Notes under the pieces: generated by a model
What the model saw: the letters and a program-made list of their open reading frames with translations, nothing else
What the model was told of the DNA's origin: nothing
Databases searched by the model: none
Shown: positions 46,990 to 58,338 of the stretch, piece by piece
Numbering within the stretch: the first letter of the stretch is position 1
Layout of the letters: each line of letters starts with the position of its first letter
Program-made: the position numbers and the translations under genes
Origin: Tetracladium setigerum
Lineage: Eukaryota > Ascomycota > Leotiomycetes > Helotiales
Assembly (NCBI GenBank): GCA_031472005.1
Contig: PZJY01000013.1
Span: forward strand, 1,488,001 to 1,552,000
Direction: 5' to 3'
DNA length: 64,000 nt

Positions 46990-49622
46990 TCAAGCAGACT
47001 CAGTAGCCTCGGCCTCGGCCTCAGCAGACTGGACAACTGGAATTGGAGTGACAGAGCGATCCTCGGGTTCAGTGGTCACTGTGAAAGTTAGCAAATGCAA
47101 ATAGAAAGTTGGGAAGAAGACATACCAGTCTCGGATTGAGGGTGAGCATGAGAATCGGAAGCCGCAGCAACACCGGCAGCTGGAGTGCTGTGCAAGACGC
47201 CAGCTGGGAACTGGTTACCATAGACCTGATAACCTGTGAAGGCAGGGTATTGGTACCAAGGGGCAGGCTGGTTTTGGGTTGGAGATGTACCAGTGGTAGC
47301 AGCGTAAGAAAGGTACTGAGAGTACTGATATGTGCTAGGGTCGTAGCTGTATGGATAGCCCCAGCCGAAAGTAGGGGGACCATAGTGAGCAGGGCCATAT
47401 TGAGCAGAGGCAAAGGGAGATGGACCAGGAGTCTGCATCATGCCAGAACCAAAGGTAGGCATAGCAGGAGTCTGCATGCCAGAACCAAAAGCAGGTGGAG
47501 TCTGCATCATGCCATGGGGGAATCCTGGAGCAGGAGGGGTTTGCATGGAAGCCGAAAATCCAGCTGGTTGAGCGGGTGGAGTTGGAAGGGCAGACGAAGC
47601 CGATGGGAAACGGCTGGGAGTAGCAGATGTAATGGCGCGGGATTTGACACGAGCACCATGCTCAGAGTCCTTTTGAGAGACACGAAGAGTCTTTCCATCA
47701 TAGCTAGTGTTGTTCTAAAGCTAGTCAGCAAGTAGAAAAGGATGTGGGAAGTACACTTACCATCTCGCTGATTGCCTTGGAGAGAACAGTGCGGTCATGG
47801 AATTGAACAAAAGCAAAAACTTGAGTACCATAGGCTGTGAAGAATTAGCAGATGAAGAGAAAAGTAAGATCAGCAAGATAAACTTACGCTCAAACTTGGA
47901 GGCATGTCCACGAATCTCGACGCTCTGAATTTGACCAAAGCGTTGGAAGAGGTCATGGATCTGTCTCTCACCGATGCCAAGAGGAAGGCCACCCACAAAG
48001 ATGGAGTGTCGATCAACGTCGTATTCACTGAGATAGGCACTGCGCTCAGATTGAGGTGCATTGGTAGAGGCATGACTCTGGTTGGCCAATTTGTCGAGAG
48101 ACTCGAATCTGTAGATAGCCGAGTTTCGGTATTCCTGCAAAGTTAGCTTCGAATGGAATGTGAAGATGAAAACATACATTGTAAGCGCTCTGACCAGCAT
48201 CATAGAAGCAGAAGGAGACAATGACACCATCGGTAACATTGAGCTCAAAACGCTCAATGGCAGTAGCAAGACGGCAGAAATCAAGCTCTCCAAAGGAGGA
48301 AAGAAGTTGGTAGGCATCATCAACGGTGATGTTTGGACCATATTTGCGTTGCACAAAGTAAACTCCTGTGAAATATGTTAGTCTTGAAAGGGATGGCAAA
48401 GGGGGCGAAACTTACGATGTGCCTTAGCCTTCTCGACACGGCATGGGCGATCGAAGATGAGGATACCTTGTCCAGAAACCATGGCTCGACGTGCATGACC
48501 GACTAGGGCGTATTGAACGAAAGAGTATGGCATACCCCGAGGATCACGCTTGATCTTGACATAGCAATGACCAAATGGGCGGAAAGCCTTGGTGACTGCA
48601 ACCTCAAGCTCGGTGTCAGACACAGATTGAAGTAGACTATGAACATGTTAGCGACAGAACAGAGAAGAGGTAGGAGAGATAGAAGGAGAAGGGGTAGGGG
48701 AAGCAGGAGAGGCAGGAGGGGTAGAAGGAGAAGAGATAGAAGAGGTAGAAGGGGTAAAAGGGTTAGAAGCATAGGAGATAGGAGGGGTAGGAGAGGAAGA
48801 GATAGAAGAGATAGAAGAAGAAAGAGTAGAAGGGGTAGGAGAAGAAGAGGTAGGAGAGGTAGGAGAGGTAGAAGGGGTAGAAGAAAGAGGAAGAGGTAGG
48901 AGAAGAGAAAGAAGTAGTAGAAGGGGTAAAAGGGGTAGCAGCAGTAGGAGAAGCAGTAGCAGCAGAAGAAAAGTAAAAAAAGGGAAAAATAGAAGAGCAG
49001 AAAAGTAGAAAAGAAAACACTTACTTGGCAACGAAAACACAGCTGGCTGGTGGAAACAATGCCTGTGGATCAAAAGCACCATTGCCACGAGTCTGGCGCT
49101 GGCTAACTGGTTGAGCATTTGGTCGAGCACTTGGTCGCGAAGAAGGACCAGAATCGGAGCTGGAAACCGAGCCGCGCCATTGACCAGTCATGGCCTTCTT
49201 CTTTTCCTCAGAAGGGGATGAAGACGAGGTACGGTTGCCATTGGCGCTGCCCATGGATGAGCTGTTGAATGGGTTGCTGCCGGAGCTGCCAGCCTTGCGA
49301 CGGACGAATGGAGGAGTGTAACTGAAAATGTTAGCAAACTGTCAAAAGTAAGAATGGAAGAGAACTTGCATTCCACGAGCCTTCTTGGTCTCGGGGGTTG
49401 TGGAGTAAGAACCGGAAGGTTGGGCGCGAACTTCGACTGGAGAGTCATCCTCAAGGTTGAGGTTAGTGATGCCGGAGCTCAAGAGAGCACCATCTGAAGG
49501 AGTGTCAGTGAAGTTCCAAGTCGATGCAACGAATTGATGAAGTTCTTACCATCATGAGAGCCACCTGGAGTCGTTGGATTGGCATTGCTGCCAACGCTCT
49601 TGGAAGTGGTGTTGTGAGACAT
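46990..49622 (-). CDS. Multi-RRM RNA-binding protein, 9 exons
   Basis: Exons: 49550-49622, 49370-49493, 49321-49025, 48636-48416, 48365-48178, 48134-47888, 47834-47761, 47714-47126, 47078-46990; 633 aa with no frame break. A Ser/Thr/Asn-rich N-terminus (MSHNTTSKSVGSNANPTTPG) leads to RRM 1 (CVFVANLLQSVSDTELEVAV with GMPYSFVQYA), a second RRM-like unit (VYFVQRKYGPNITVDDAYQL with VIVSFCFYDAGQSAYN) and a canonical RRM 3 (HSIFVGGLPLGIGERQIHDL with VFAFVQFHDRTVL). The C-terminal third is Gln/Pro/Met/Tyr-rich (MQTPPAPGFPHGMMQTPPA), likely disordered. Intron 2 uses a GC donor; intron 3 is a 388-nt polypurine tract. The family looks like fungal post-transcriptional regulators; RNA targets are unknown. 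Confidence 0.85.
48637..49024. repeat. 388-nt intron made of a GA-rich degenerate repeat
   Basis: From about 48655 to 49015 the plus strand is almost all purine (GGAGAAG, AGATAGAAG, AGAGGTAG units) with scattered single T bases, so the transcript is C/U-rich. The intron still has GTAAGT and a TAACATG...CATAG end. It is the main length variation in this gene. Confidence 0.85.
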
Positions 49623-51547
49623 CTTGAGCCGATGTTGATTTGTGAGGTTGTTGTTGGTTTTGGAATGAGAGTGTGGAAGAGGAAAGAATCGTGGTGCTGT
49701 GAAGCTGGAATTGAAAGTAACGAGGGAAAAGTGTGAATTGTATGAAGGGGAAAAAGTTGGAAAGGAGGGGGAGGGGGGAGCGGGCTCTTTTTATAGGCTT
49801 CAAAAGTTTGCAATTCGCTTGCTAACGAGCTATTTTTGAGTACCTTCAGGGCAAAAAAAGCGTTTAGAAAGTCAGAGATGGAAGAATAATGATGGTGAAG
49901 TTGGAATAGTGAGATATTGATGTGTAAACTCGATGCTGGGACATTCAAGTTGTGGACGAAGTATATTCTTGGCCAGTGTTTTACAACCACCACCACATCT
50001 TAAAAATCCTTGCGTATACTCAAAATAAACAACCAATTGAGGAGAATATTTTAAACCAAGATGCATGATTATAGCGTTGAAAACTATTGTTCAATAGATG
50101 ATTAAGGCAAGGCGCTTCCCATTGTCCATTGTGAAGGAGAGCATTTGACGCTTTTATCTTTAAATACACCCTTCACATTGTGTCTGACAGGGTGGGTCTT
50201 GAAAAGGTGATGATCACTGGCTGAAGTCTCTGGAATCTCTGAAATGCGAGCCTCAATATGGAAGAACGATTTGCGCGAGATCCCCACGATAGAATTTAAT
50301 AAAAATGGTTCCACGTCGAAGCCACCATCGTCTAGGTCAAATTGAACTCCCAAAGGACCTGGCTTGAATAACTTGATAGCGCGCAAAAAAGAAAATAGCA
50401 AAACTGAACGCATTCGCACCTCAGAGAAAGGTCAAATCCAGAATGAAATGGTTCAAATGACCCCATCAGGCCTAGTTCTTCTCGGCATGGATGAAAGTGG
50501 CAGAAATTCCTGGAGAACAAAGCTTGGCACAAGTATACCGTCACGAGCCTTCACTGGAAGTCTGCGGATCGCCATTGTGGTTGTGGTTATGGTGGTGATG
50601 TTGTGATGTTGTTTTGTTTGAAGGTTGGACGAGATGTCGAGAGAGTGAAGGAGGAGAGGAAGCTCGAGAAAGGGAGCAGGGGGATTACTAGCGTCCGCCG
50701 GGAGCTAATGCAAGGTGCCTAAGCGAAGGATTCCGGTGACCAAATTTTCACATTCATGCAATCTATTGTTTCTTCTTGTGCAGAGGACTTAAGATTTCAC
50801 ACTATCTCATGTAGAGTATTTGTACTTTACAGACAACAATTCTTCACGAAATTTTCAGAGATACCAAAAAAATTACCATTCGTTATTTCACAATCTGCAG
50901 GAGTCTAGGCAGGACATAAGCTGGGGGACGCTTTCGTCTCATGCGTTTAATTGAGAACCAATAACCAAGACAAGCAAGAAGAGTGTGATGTATTTTCCAG
51001 GAACAAAGCAGCTCCCACTTTAACGATATCAATAAGATAAAGCGACAGTAGCTATCAAAATTCACAGAGTGCGAAAGAGATCTGTGACAGGAAGAAGCCA
51101 AGCTTGTGTTTCTGCAACAACTACATGAAATTGAAGGAGACTGGGAAGTTTCATTTCTTCTCAGAACTGTGGGAATTCTTTATTTTACTTGATTCAAAGA
51201 AATAAGCACCAGATGGAGAGGACTTGAATTTGGACGATTTGACGCCATGCAGAAAGAACAGGAGTATGTCAATTATACCTCAAATTAAATGCGGCTAACA
51301 TGAGCTCCACAAAGAGAAATTGAACTTAGATTCAGGTCTATATGTATAAATTGGTGTAATTGGAGCCTTTTGTTTCAAGCCCATATCACATTTGTTTGTA
51401 CTTGTTTGCTCAAAATGTCAAAGTCATGATGCATTGTCGTCAAACGCCAAGCCAAGATCAACAATCGTGCATATCAAAGCTCCAAGCTCCAACAATATTC
51501 TAGACCTGCCAAAACTTCCCCTCAAACCACCTCACAACCCGCCCAAA
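49623..51547. other. Intergenic: RRM protein promoter and CIA30 promoter
   Basis: 1.9 kb between divergent starts. It holds one weak minus-strand ORF (50102-50413, listed separately). Otherwise AT-rich with no recognised element. Confidence 0.45.
50102..50413 (-). CDS. Possible small protein, 103 aa, weak evidence
   Basis: From ATG 50413 this ORF encodes MRSVLLFSFLRAIKLFKPGP and a hydrophilic rest (GFDVEPFLLNSIVGISRKSF), ending SQWTMGSALP. An upstream ATG at 50576 opens another short frame (MAIRRLPVKARDGILV) that could be a first exon if an intron joins them. There is no family I know, and the length is within chance for AT-rich intergenic DNA. Listed only so that the position can be tested. 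Confidence 0.2.
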   Translation of the reverse strand: MRSVLLFSFLRAIKLFKPGPLGVQFDLDDGGFDVEPFLLNSIVGISRKSFFHIEARISEIPETSASDHHLFKTHPVRHNVKGVFKDKSVKCSPSQWTMGSALP

Positions 51548-52396
51548 ATGAGGATAACACCCCGGCTCCAAGCCAAAGGCTTCTTCGGCCGCTCCCTCGA
51601 CGAATTCAAACGAGTATCCAAAATTGGTTCGTCGGCCCTTCAATTCCCTCTTCCCACACTAACATCCTTCCTTTCCCCTCCAGCCCTCACAGGAGCAGGA
51701 ACCCGTCATGCCTCCGCACCCTACATCCTCAAGACCTTCCACGACCCCGAGAGCCCTGAAGATTGCAAAGTCATGTCCGACCAAGACATCGGCGGCTTCT
51801 CCACCTCAAATCTAGACTGGCAAGCACCCTGCGAATCCCCCGAACCAGCCTCGCACGAAAACGCCCACGGCCACGCCAAATTCCACGGCGTGATCTCAAA
51901 CAAATTACCGTCGAATCGTCCGGAGATACATAGAACAGGCTACTCAGCGTGGCGGACGAAAGACAGGGGATCAACACTTTTCGGGCGGAGCGTGTGGGAT
52001 ATAGATCCGTATGCTTATTTGGCAATGCGCATCAAAAGCGACGGGAGGAAATACTTTATTAATCTGCAGACGGAGAGTATCGTGCCGACGGATATTCATC
52101 AGCATAGGCTGTATGCGCGACGGCCGGGGGAGTGGGAGACGGTATTGATCAAATGGAATGATTTTGTCAGGACGAACCATGGGATGGTGGTTGAGCCGCA
52201 GAGCGAGATTCTGAGACAGAAGATTCGTACGATTGGGGTGGGCTTGATTGATAGGGTACCCGGACCGTTTGAGCTGTGTATTGAGAGGATTTGGGCAAGT
52301 AATAGGTTGGGAGAGGAATTGCTGAAAGAGGATGATAGGGTGGAAGAGGGGCAGTTGAAGAGTAAACATGGGGAGAAGATTCGATGGAATAAATAG
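51548..52396 (+). CDS. CIA30: Complex I intermediate-associated protein 30 (CIA30/NDUFAF1)
   Basis: Single exon from ATG 51548 (MRITPRLQAKGFFGRSLDEF), 282 aa; an in-frame open stretch runs upstream to 51392 without an ATG. The N-terminus is basic and Ser-rich, fitting a mitochondrial presequence. The CIA30 domain shows KVMSDQDIGGFSTSNLDW, LFGRSVWDIDPYAYLAMRI, ADGRKYFINL-type DGRKYFINLQTESIV, YARRPGEWETVLIKWNDFV and RIRTIGVGLIDRVPGPFELC-like IRTIGVGLIDRVPGPFELC. The protein is a chaperone for assembly of the membrane arm of NADH:ubiquinone oxidoreductase in the matrix. It was first described in Neurospora. Codon use shifts from C-rich in the first half to G-rich in the second half, which I note but do not interpret. 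Confidence 0.9.
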   Translation: MRITPRLQAKGFFGRSLDEFKRVSKIGSSALQFPLPTLTSFLSPPALTGAGTRHASAPYILKTFHDPESPEDCKVMSDQDIGGFSTSNLDWQAPCESPEPASHENAHGHAKFHGVISNKLPSNRPEIHRTGYSAWRTKDRGSTLFGRSVWDIDPYAYLAMRIKSDGRKYFINLQTESIVPTDIHQHRLYARRPGEWETVLIKWNDFVRTNHGMVVEPQSEILRQKIRTIGVGLIDRVPGPFELCIERIWASNRLGEELLKEDDRVEEGQLKSKHGEKIRWNK

Positions 52397-53002
52397 GGGG
52401 ATTGTTGCATTTGGAAGTGTATCATATGGCAAGTGATGTATTATATGGGAAGCAAACTACCGTATGGGACGGGTTAATTCAGTATCTGTTGTACTGGAAA
52501 AAAATTTGGGATGTTGGGAGGGACTGGCTCTTCAAGAGTAACTAGCTACCTAAACGACAATAAATTCAAGGAAATGTAAATAAGCACCGAGAGCAAGGGA
52601 GAAATCTAATCACAGAGGGCAGGTGCGAGTAGGTATATTTAGGTATAGCTCAGACAAACACCCACAATGTAGAGCTTAAGCAATATGTGTTGGTGAGGTC
52701 GTGTTCTTTCTCGTTGGGTCGCGCGGTCCCTTCAACACAAATCCTCCGTTCATGTGCCCTCTACAACGAAGCTCTAACTGATGAAGACCGGCTATTTGCA
52801 AGTTACATAAACCGCCGCTGTCTTTTCTATCCAAGACATTAGTCTCACTTGTGGCTTGTGATTGCGTAGAGCAAAAATCTTCTCCCACTTCTGTGCGACA
52901 CCACTTGCCATAGCAGTGCTTCTCCTTGCTTTGTACTGGGACTGCTCAGACATGGGATTGAGCTGCAAAAGCAGACATCAAAAGCGATAGCGATTCCTTG
53001 GC
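52397..53002. other. Convergent intergenic region (CIA30 / SMP protein)
   Basis: 606 nt between stop codons facing each other. No gene or repeat seen. Confidence 0.5.
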
Positions 53003-56000
53003 TCAAGATAGTGACTGTAGTCCTGCATCTTCATCCACGAAGTTCGTCTTTGACCTAGCCTCTTCTTCTTGTGCCGCCATCCTACAATGAAGTTAGCCAA
53101 ATTTGGTACAAAAAATAATTTGGAAACACAAGTGCACAAAAGAACTTACCATGAAGGTAAATGTTGCCCATCCTCCTCAGGGCTGCTTGACAAGACTCTA
53201 TTCGGGCCCCTTCGCTTGGGTAACCTAGGCGGCGTGTGTAATGGGCTATGTTTAGGAACAGGTCGCACCTCTTGCTCAGATTCATCAAAATCCTCAACCC
53301 AAGGCTGCACATACGAAGGAGTATTCTCAGTCAAAGGTGTTGTAGGTTCGGAATCATGAGGAGCTGACACCACAAAGAGTCCATCATCTGCCGTAACTTC
53401 GGTAGAACCCCTCTGCTCCTTCGTTTGGGTAACACAGGCGGTGGAAGTATATGGCTTGACCTGCTTTCAAGCGTCGGATGTTTAGGCTCCTTTGGAGGCA
53501 AATCTGGTGGGGGCATTGGTTTGCGCTTTGGGACTGGGATCGGAGCTGTTTTTGTTTTCTGTGGCCGAGGCAAAGGTACTCCTGGAGGAGGCAGAGGTTG
53601 ACCACGACCCATAACAAGCGGGCGAGGCGAAACTGCTGGTTCTGCGCTCTCCTCTGTTTTACGCTCATTGCGTCTTTGCAATGCATTCCATCCCCATTGC
53701 TTCGCTGTAGCTGCTGCGCTTGTTACCGCTGCCAATGATAACTTTTTGGACTCTGCGGAGTTCCCAGAGGAAGCAGTATCACGTCTTGAATCCCGTCCAA
53801 ACCCAAACGATCCAAATGATTTCGTAGATTGTGCGTCTGAGAAGGATGCGCCGCTAATACTTGAAGGACTAGCTGGGCGAGGGGAGGACTGATTAGAGAT
53901 GTTTATTGGGTGTGAGCCGTTTGGCGTTAATTCATCGTGAAACTCCTTCTCTGCTTTTTCGGAGGCCTCCCCTTCTCGAGACGAGGCTTTTGATGACTGG
54001 CTACCGAGCTTACCAGACCTTGAAGGCGATCCGACAGGGGTATGTATTGGTGACTTGGATAGTGCAGCGACTGCCGCCATTGCGCTGATCTCTGGAGGTG
54101 AAGAAGGTTTAAAGACTTCTGCATTTGAAGCATCGGTGCTCACCATCGGCGAAGAGACGTTGAAAGAACCAGATCTAAGTGCTCTTGGCTTCTCAGGTAA
54201 CGAAGATCGAGTCTCGACGCTTGTTGAGGAGCCCATACGCTCTGTATTCCCTAAATCCATAGCGGATCGTGCCCCTTTGCGTGAATAGGCTGAGCTTGGC
54301 GAGTTGTTTGGTGATCTGTCTTCGGGAGAAATAACTATTGCCGGACCTTCATGCTCAGCATCAAGATGCTCTACCTCGTCTACGTTTCCTTGCTCAGCGG
54401 CTTGTGCTTCTGGATCGAGATGTTTCTCTACAGCTTGTGCATTTGCCCATATACCGCCTCTCCAGAAGCTGTTATCACTGCTGTAGAAAGGCGAATCGTC
54501 CCAGTTTGGGAACTGTAATAATATTAGTAGATATTATAGTAATTCTGCCAGACGTAAACAGGACACTTACCACCATACTCTCCGCAACAACTTCCTTGAT
54601 TCGATTCTCGATTTGTCGAAGAATCAGAGTGTATGTAATCTGCCTTGAGCTAACAATTGGCTCAATCTCCAAATCAATCTTCGGCATCGTCTCAAAAGTC
54701 ACCCAAAATCGATTCGAGGGGGACGGCTTGATCCGGAGAAACGCGTGACCCTCAATCCTCTTCAGAACTACAGCCAGAAGCAAATTGACTTCTCTCGCCT
54801 TGAAACGTGTTCCAAGTTCAATCCGAGCGGTAGCTGCAACCTCCAATCTGAAATTGCCTGCATATCTAACATCTGCCTCCACCACCAATTCGCCATCCAC
54901 TGTAAGATCCTTTAGTCGAGGGTTGGTAATAACAGGCGCAGCTTCGCCCAAATCTATCTTTTGTAGAGAAATCTTTGACAAAAACGATGGTGTCTTGACT
55001 CTTGAGATCTTCTTCGTAATCTTCGAACGTACATAATTCTCAACTTCTTGAGTCTTGTACAACGCAAGGAATACCCTTCCAATCACAGCATTTATCCATC
55101 TCGTTTGTAGATGCTCCTCGGAAGAGTGTAATCGCTGCACCAGGGTGATAATATCCTTGACGTCGTATTGCAGTGGTAATGGGGGATTCGTATCAGAGTC
55201 TGGCCTTTTCTCTTGGTTCCGTAGGAGAGCGAAGTAGAAGTCCTCTTTCTCGGAACAGTTTTCGGAGAACAGAAAGAACGGTTTTGATGTACTGCCGTCA
55301 GATGTGACCTCCCCGGCATCTAACCTCCGAGACAGACACAGAGCGTTCCTCTTGATAAATAATTCCCCCTCTGGTGTTTCTTCCTCGCCCGAGTATATGC
55401 TGATATTATGGTGGGCCAGAGAAATGACATGTCGGACTTCGAGTTGCTCGTCGTCGTCAAAGAGCATAAGATGTCCATGTCTTTGAAGCAAGTCAGCAGA
55501 CAACTCATGATATACAAGAGCGATCATACCTTAAAACAACGTAAAATACGTTTCCTCCACGTTTCTGCTGTGGGGAGGCACCGCGTTTGTTGTCGATAGG
55601 ACTGTTCACCGGCTTTCTCTCAAACAGGCTCCTGTACATAGTCTGATAAACACTCGGACTTGGAGATGCCACTGGTGTAGAGCCCATAGGCGTGCTCCTC
55701 TCCGGAGGTTTGCCATTTACTCCTCCTGGCACATATTCTCTGCAAACTGCGAAGTACCCCGCGGCTACATCGGCTTCGTGAGGATTCCGGGTCCTAAACT
55801 TGTCCCCCAAGGCCACTTTCGCCCGCTCTATCGCATCCACATCGTCTCCCGGCTGTAAGAGAGGATCTGCTTCGTGTTCTTCATTTTTCGCATCTTTGCG
55901 TACCGGAAAGGTAAGGTAGGCGTGGAGGAGGACTGCACCCAAACATATTGGGATAAATGTAAGGCCACCGATCAAGTAGATTATGACATATGCTAGCAGA

Positions 56001-56008
56001 CCGCCCAT
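53003..56008 (-). CDS. SMP-domain membrane-contact protein (Nvj2/TEX2-like), 4 exons, one frameshift
   Basis: Exons 55530-56008, 54571-55480, 53150-54512, 53003-53081; one base restored at the G4 run 53408-53411 gives 943 aa with all phases closed. An N-terminal membrane hairpin (MGGLLAYVIIYLIGGLTFIP then ICLGAVLLHAYLTF) anchors it in the ER. A PH-like region (GNVFYVVLRHGHLMLFDDDE, IKRNALCLSRR) follows, then the SMP lipid-binding domain (HLQTRWINAVIGRVFLALYK, LQKIDLGEAAPVITNPRLKD, VVLKRIEGHAFLRIKPSPSN, IENRIKEVVAESMV). The last 470 residues are Ser/Pro-rich and disordered with proline motifs. In yeast Nvj2 moves lipids (ceramide) at ER-vacuole and ER-Golgi contacts; human TEX2 is the relative. 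Role here is inferred from this family. Confidence 0.85.
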
Positions 56009-57087
56009 GATGGCATCGCACGCTTCACAAACTGAAGACCGAGCCGGTGTATGTGTACATTGGCGTGTGCAAGATCTCGAAAGGAGGGAGAGACGAGGGT
56101 AAGAATTTGGGCTTATTGTATTTGTGCCACCGCCGGTTTGGTGTTGCAGAGGATGAGGTTGATCAGCCGCGCGAGTCGCCTTGTGCCCCGAGGCTAGCTA
56201 AAAGGCCAGCGGCATAGTGGTCTCCTGACAGGTATGAAACGAAAAACACAGTGAATATTACCGTGACTTATTTTTATTCGCCTTCTACGATTTAGCAATG
56301 TGCGTTCCACGGTTTATTTGAGGACATCCTTCTCTTCTTTCCCCCATCATCTCTAGATATGATGACGTTGATTCTGCCTCCCCGCAGATTTGCAGATTTG
56401 CGAAGTGTGCAGGGGAGTACAAGGAATACTGTGGTGAGTACATTTCATACTAGCTGTTGAACAATAGTGTTGGCGCTAGTTCTTTTGCTAGCCTCCTCCG
56501 ACTTCCTTCGCTTCTTTTACTCCTCCACCCACGCCTTCCTCCGAGCGACCTACTTCTTCATCTCATCTTATGCTAGCATTATTGTCACTTATTGCAGTAT
56601 TCCAGCTATCCACCTTCACATCAACAATGTAAGATTATAATCTAGCATTGTATAGATTAAGTAGAAAAAAAATAGAGGATTATCTCTTGATATAATAAAT
56701 TCTTTTATACTATTCTATCATTTATTAATTATATCCGAAGCCTGCTCAAAAACTCGCCTTTCTTGTCATTCGCTAGGTAAAAAGGCTTCATAGTGGAATT
56801 ACCAAAAGTTTTGGCAAACGAGCCCCATCACCCCTTCAGCTTGGAGCTGAGCATTTGAAGCCAGGTAGAGCATGCATTCATTCAGTTGTTTTGTATGTCA
56901 CCTTTGATGAGCTCCTTGGGGAAGCTGCCATCATGGTCCAACATGGGTATTTATTCAGAATTTCCACTCCCAGCTCATACCTTACCTACATCTCACTCAT
57001 CGATCTCCTAGACTCTCTCACCCAGACTTCTACCTCGCTCACCCCCTCCATCATCTATAGCGCCTACAACTCAAACATTACCGTCAA
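56009..57087. other. Divergent intergenic region (SMP protein / unknown protein), partly AT-rich
   Basis: 1.08 kb. A strongly AT-rich block at about 56630-56745 includes a 12-bp palindrome (AGATTATAATCT, 56632-56643). The remainder holds C/T-rich leader sequence before 57088. Confidence 0.5.
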
Positions 57088-57786
57088 ATGGCTCCAGTTC
57101 AAAATATGGACCAGCTTGCCAAACGCCGCTTGGTCGATGTGCGCAACGGCAGACGTGTACACATCTACAATCTTCATCGTGAAATCCTCAATGGCTGGTA
57201 TTCTAGAGATATCATTTCCGACTACATAGTCGGAGTCCTTCTTGTTGCCCGCCACCTCAAAGTCTCTACCACCGTTACCCTCGGCCGGAACCCTTCTACT
57301 GAATATGACTTCCCACTTCACGCTTTACAGGTGGCATTCATTCAAGGACCAGGTATGCGTCGCCAGTATTTCCACCACTACGGAAATTCATTCCTTGATC
57401 ACGATGGTAAAGTCGTTCAGTGGAGAGGACGTTTGCTTTGTGGTCTGTCTGGCTCCTCCTTTGAACGCTCTACCATGACTATTGCCGATTTCGTCAATCA
57501 CGAGAAGTTTGAGGCCTGGGCAAAAGAGCATCTTTGGGCCGGTGGTGAGCCTTTCAGAGACCTTGAAGAGGTCCTCAGAATTGATCGCCAGAAACCCGTG
57601 CTTATCGACAAGAAGGAGCTCGACAAGAAAGTCGCAGAATGGGACAGCACTAAGAAGCCCCCTCGCGGAATCCTAGCCATCCCTCCCCCACTACATGGAC
57701 ATGGCCACCCTTTTCACCGAAACTCAGAGAGCACCGCCGCTCCAGATATGGAATGCCCACGAGCCGCCGCTGCACTCAGGAACTAA
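57088..57786 (+). CDS. Unrecognised protein, 232 aa
   Basis: One exon from ATG 57088 (MAPVQNMDQLAKRRLVDVRN). The frame is intact, codon use looks coding and the upstream leader is C-rich. I recognise no family. The sequence begins with a basic region (RRLVDVRNGRRVHIYNLHRE) and has a middle part with many His, Gly and aromatic residues (IQGPGMRRQYFHHYGNSF, LDHDGKVVQWRGRLLCGLSG), an acidic-basic helical part (HEKFEAWAKEHLWAGGEPF, RDLEEVLRIDRQKPVLIDKK) and a Pro/His-rich tail. There is no signal peptide or membrane span. It could be a lineage-restricted effector-like or nuclear protein; nothing in the sequence decides this. Confidence 0.6.
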   Translation: MAPVQNMDQLAKRRLVDVRNGRRVHIYNLHREILNGWYSRDIISDYIVGVLLVARHLKVSTTVTLGRNPSTEYDFPLHALQVAFIQGPGMRRQYFHHYGNSFLDHDGKVVQWRGRLLCGLSGSSFERSTMTIADFVNHEKFEAWAKEHLWAGGEPFRDLEEVLRIDRQKPVLIDKKELDKKVAEWDSTKKPPRGILAIPPPLHGHGHPFHRNSESTAAPDMECPRAAAALRN

Positions 57787-58338
57787 AGCCCGTTTCGTCT
57801 AAGAATGAATAACACCGTCGGATAATTGAAGTCGTTCAAGCGAATTGTCGTATCAACCAATGATGAGGTTGAAGGGAAGGAGAATTACAATGAAAACTAA
57901 AAACATGTTTCCCTACACGACGAAACACCACTGGCAATTTCCAAAATGAGTAATCAGAGCAATTTACTAAGGACTGGGAGGAAACATATGGTTGTTAGCT
58001 TTGAGCTTTTTACACAAAGTGAGTACAGCGGGGATGTTTGCACCTTAAGGGCCTCATTCTAACACGTTGATCAGAGTCATTAGTGCGACGGACCTGCAAT
58101 GGACTTACGATGGACTTGCGATGAACTTAGAAGAATATTATGCATGGCTTTGCAACAGTTTTCCTTTCCCACTTTTATAATCTGCCAATTCTGTGATATA
58201 TTGGTGACCCGCTTGTACCTAGGTAGTCATTAATTCTCCTAGACCTATGTACCTGACTATGAAGATTTCTAAACAACGCTATGCATAAAGAAAATTTGAC
58301 AGAATATAACCACGCTACTTCTAAAGATAACATCGCCT
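57787..58338. other. Convergent intergenic region (unknown protein / REV3)
   Basis: 552 nt of AT-rich DNA between stop codons facing each other. Nothing recognised. Confidence 0.5.

Noticed and set aside
48639..49130. Arg/Gly-rich (+) and Ser/Leu/Pro-rich (-) ORFs
   Set aside because: Products of the polypurine intron read in open frames; low-complexity translation, not a gene.
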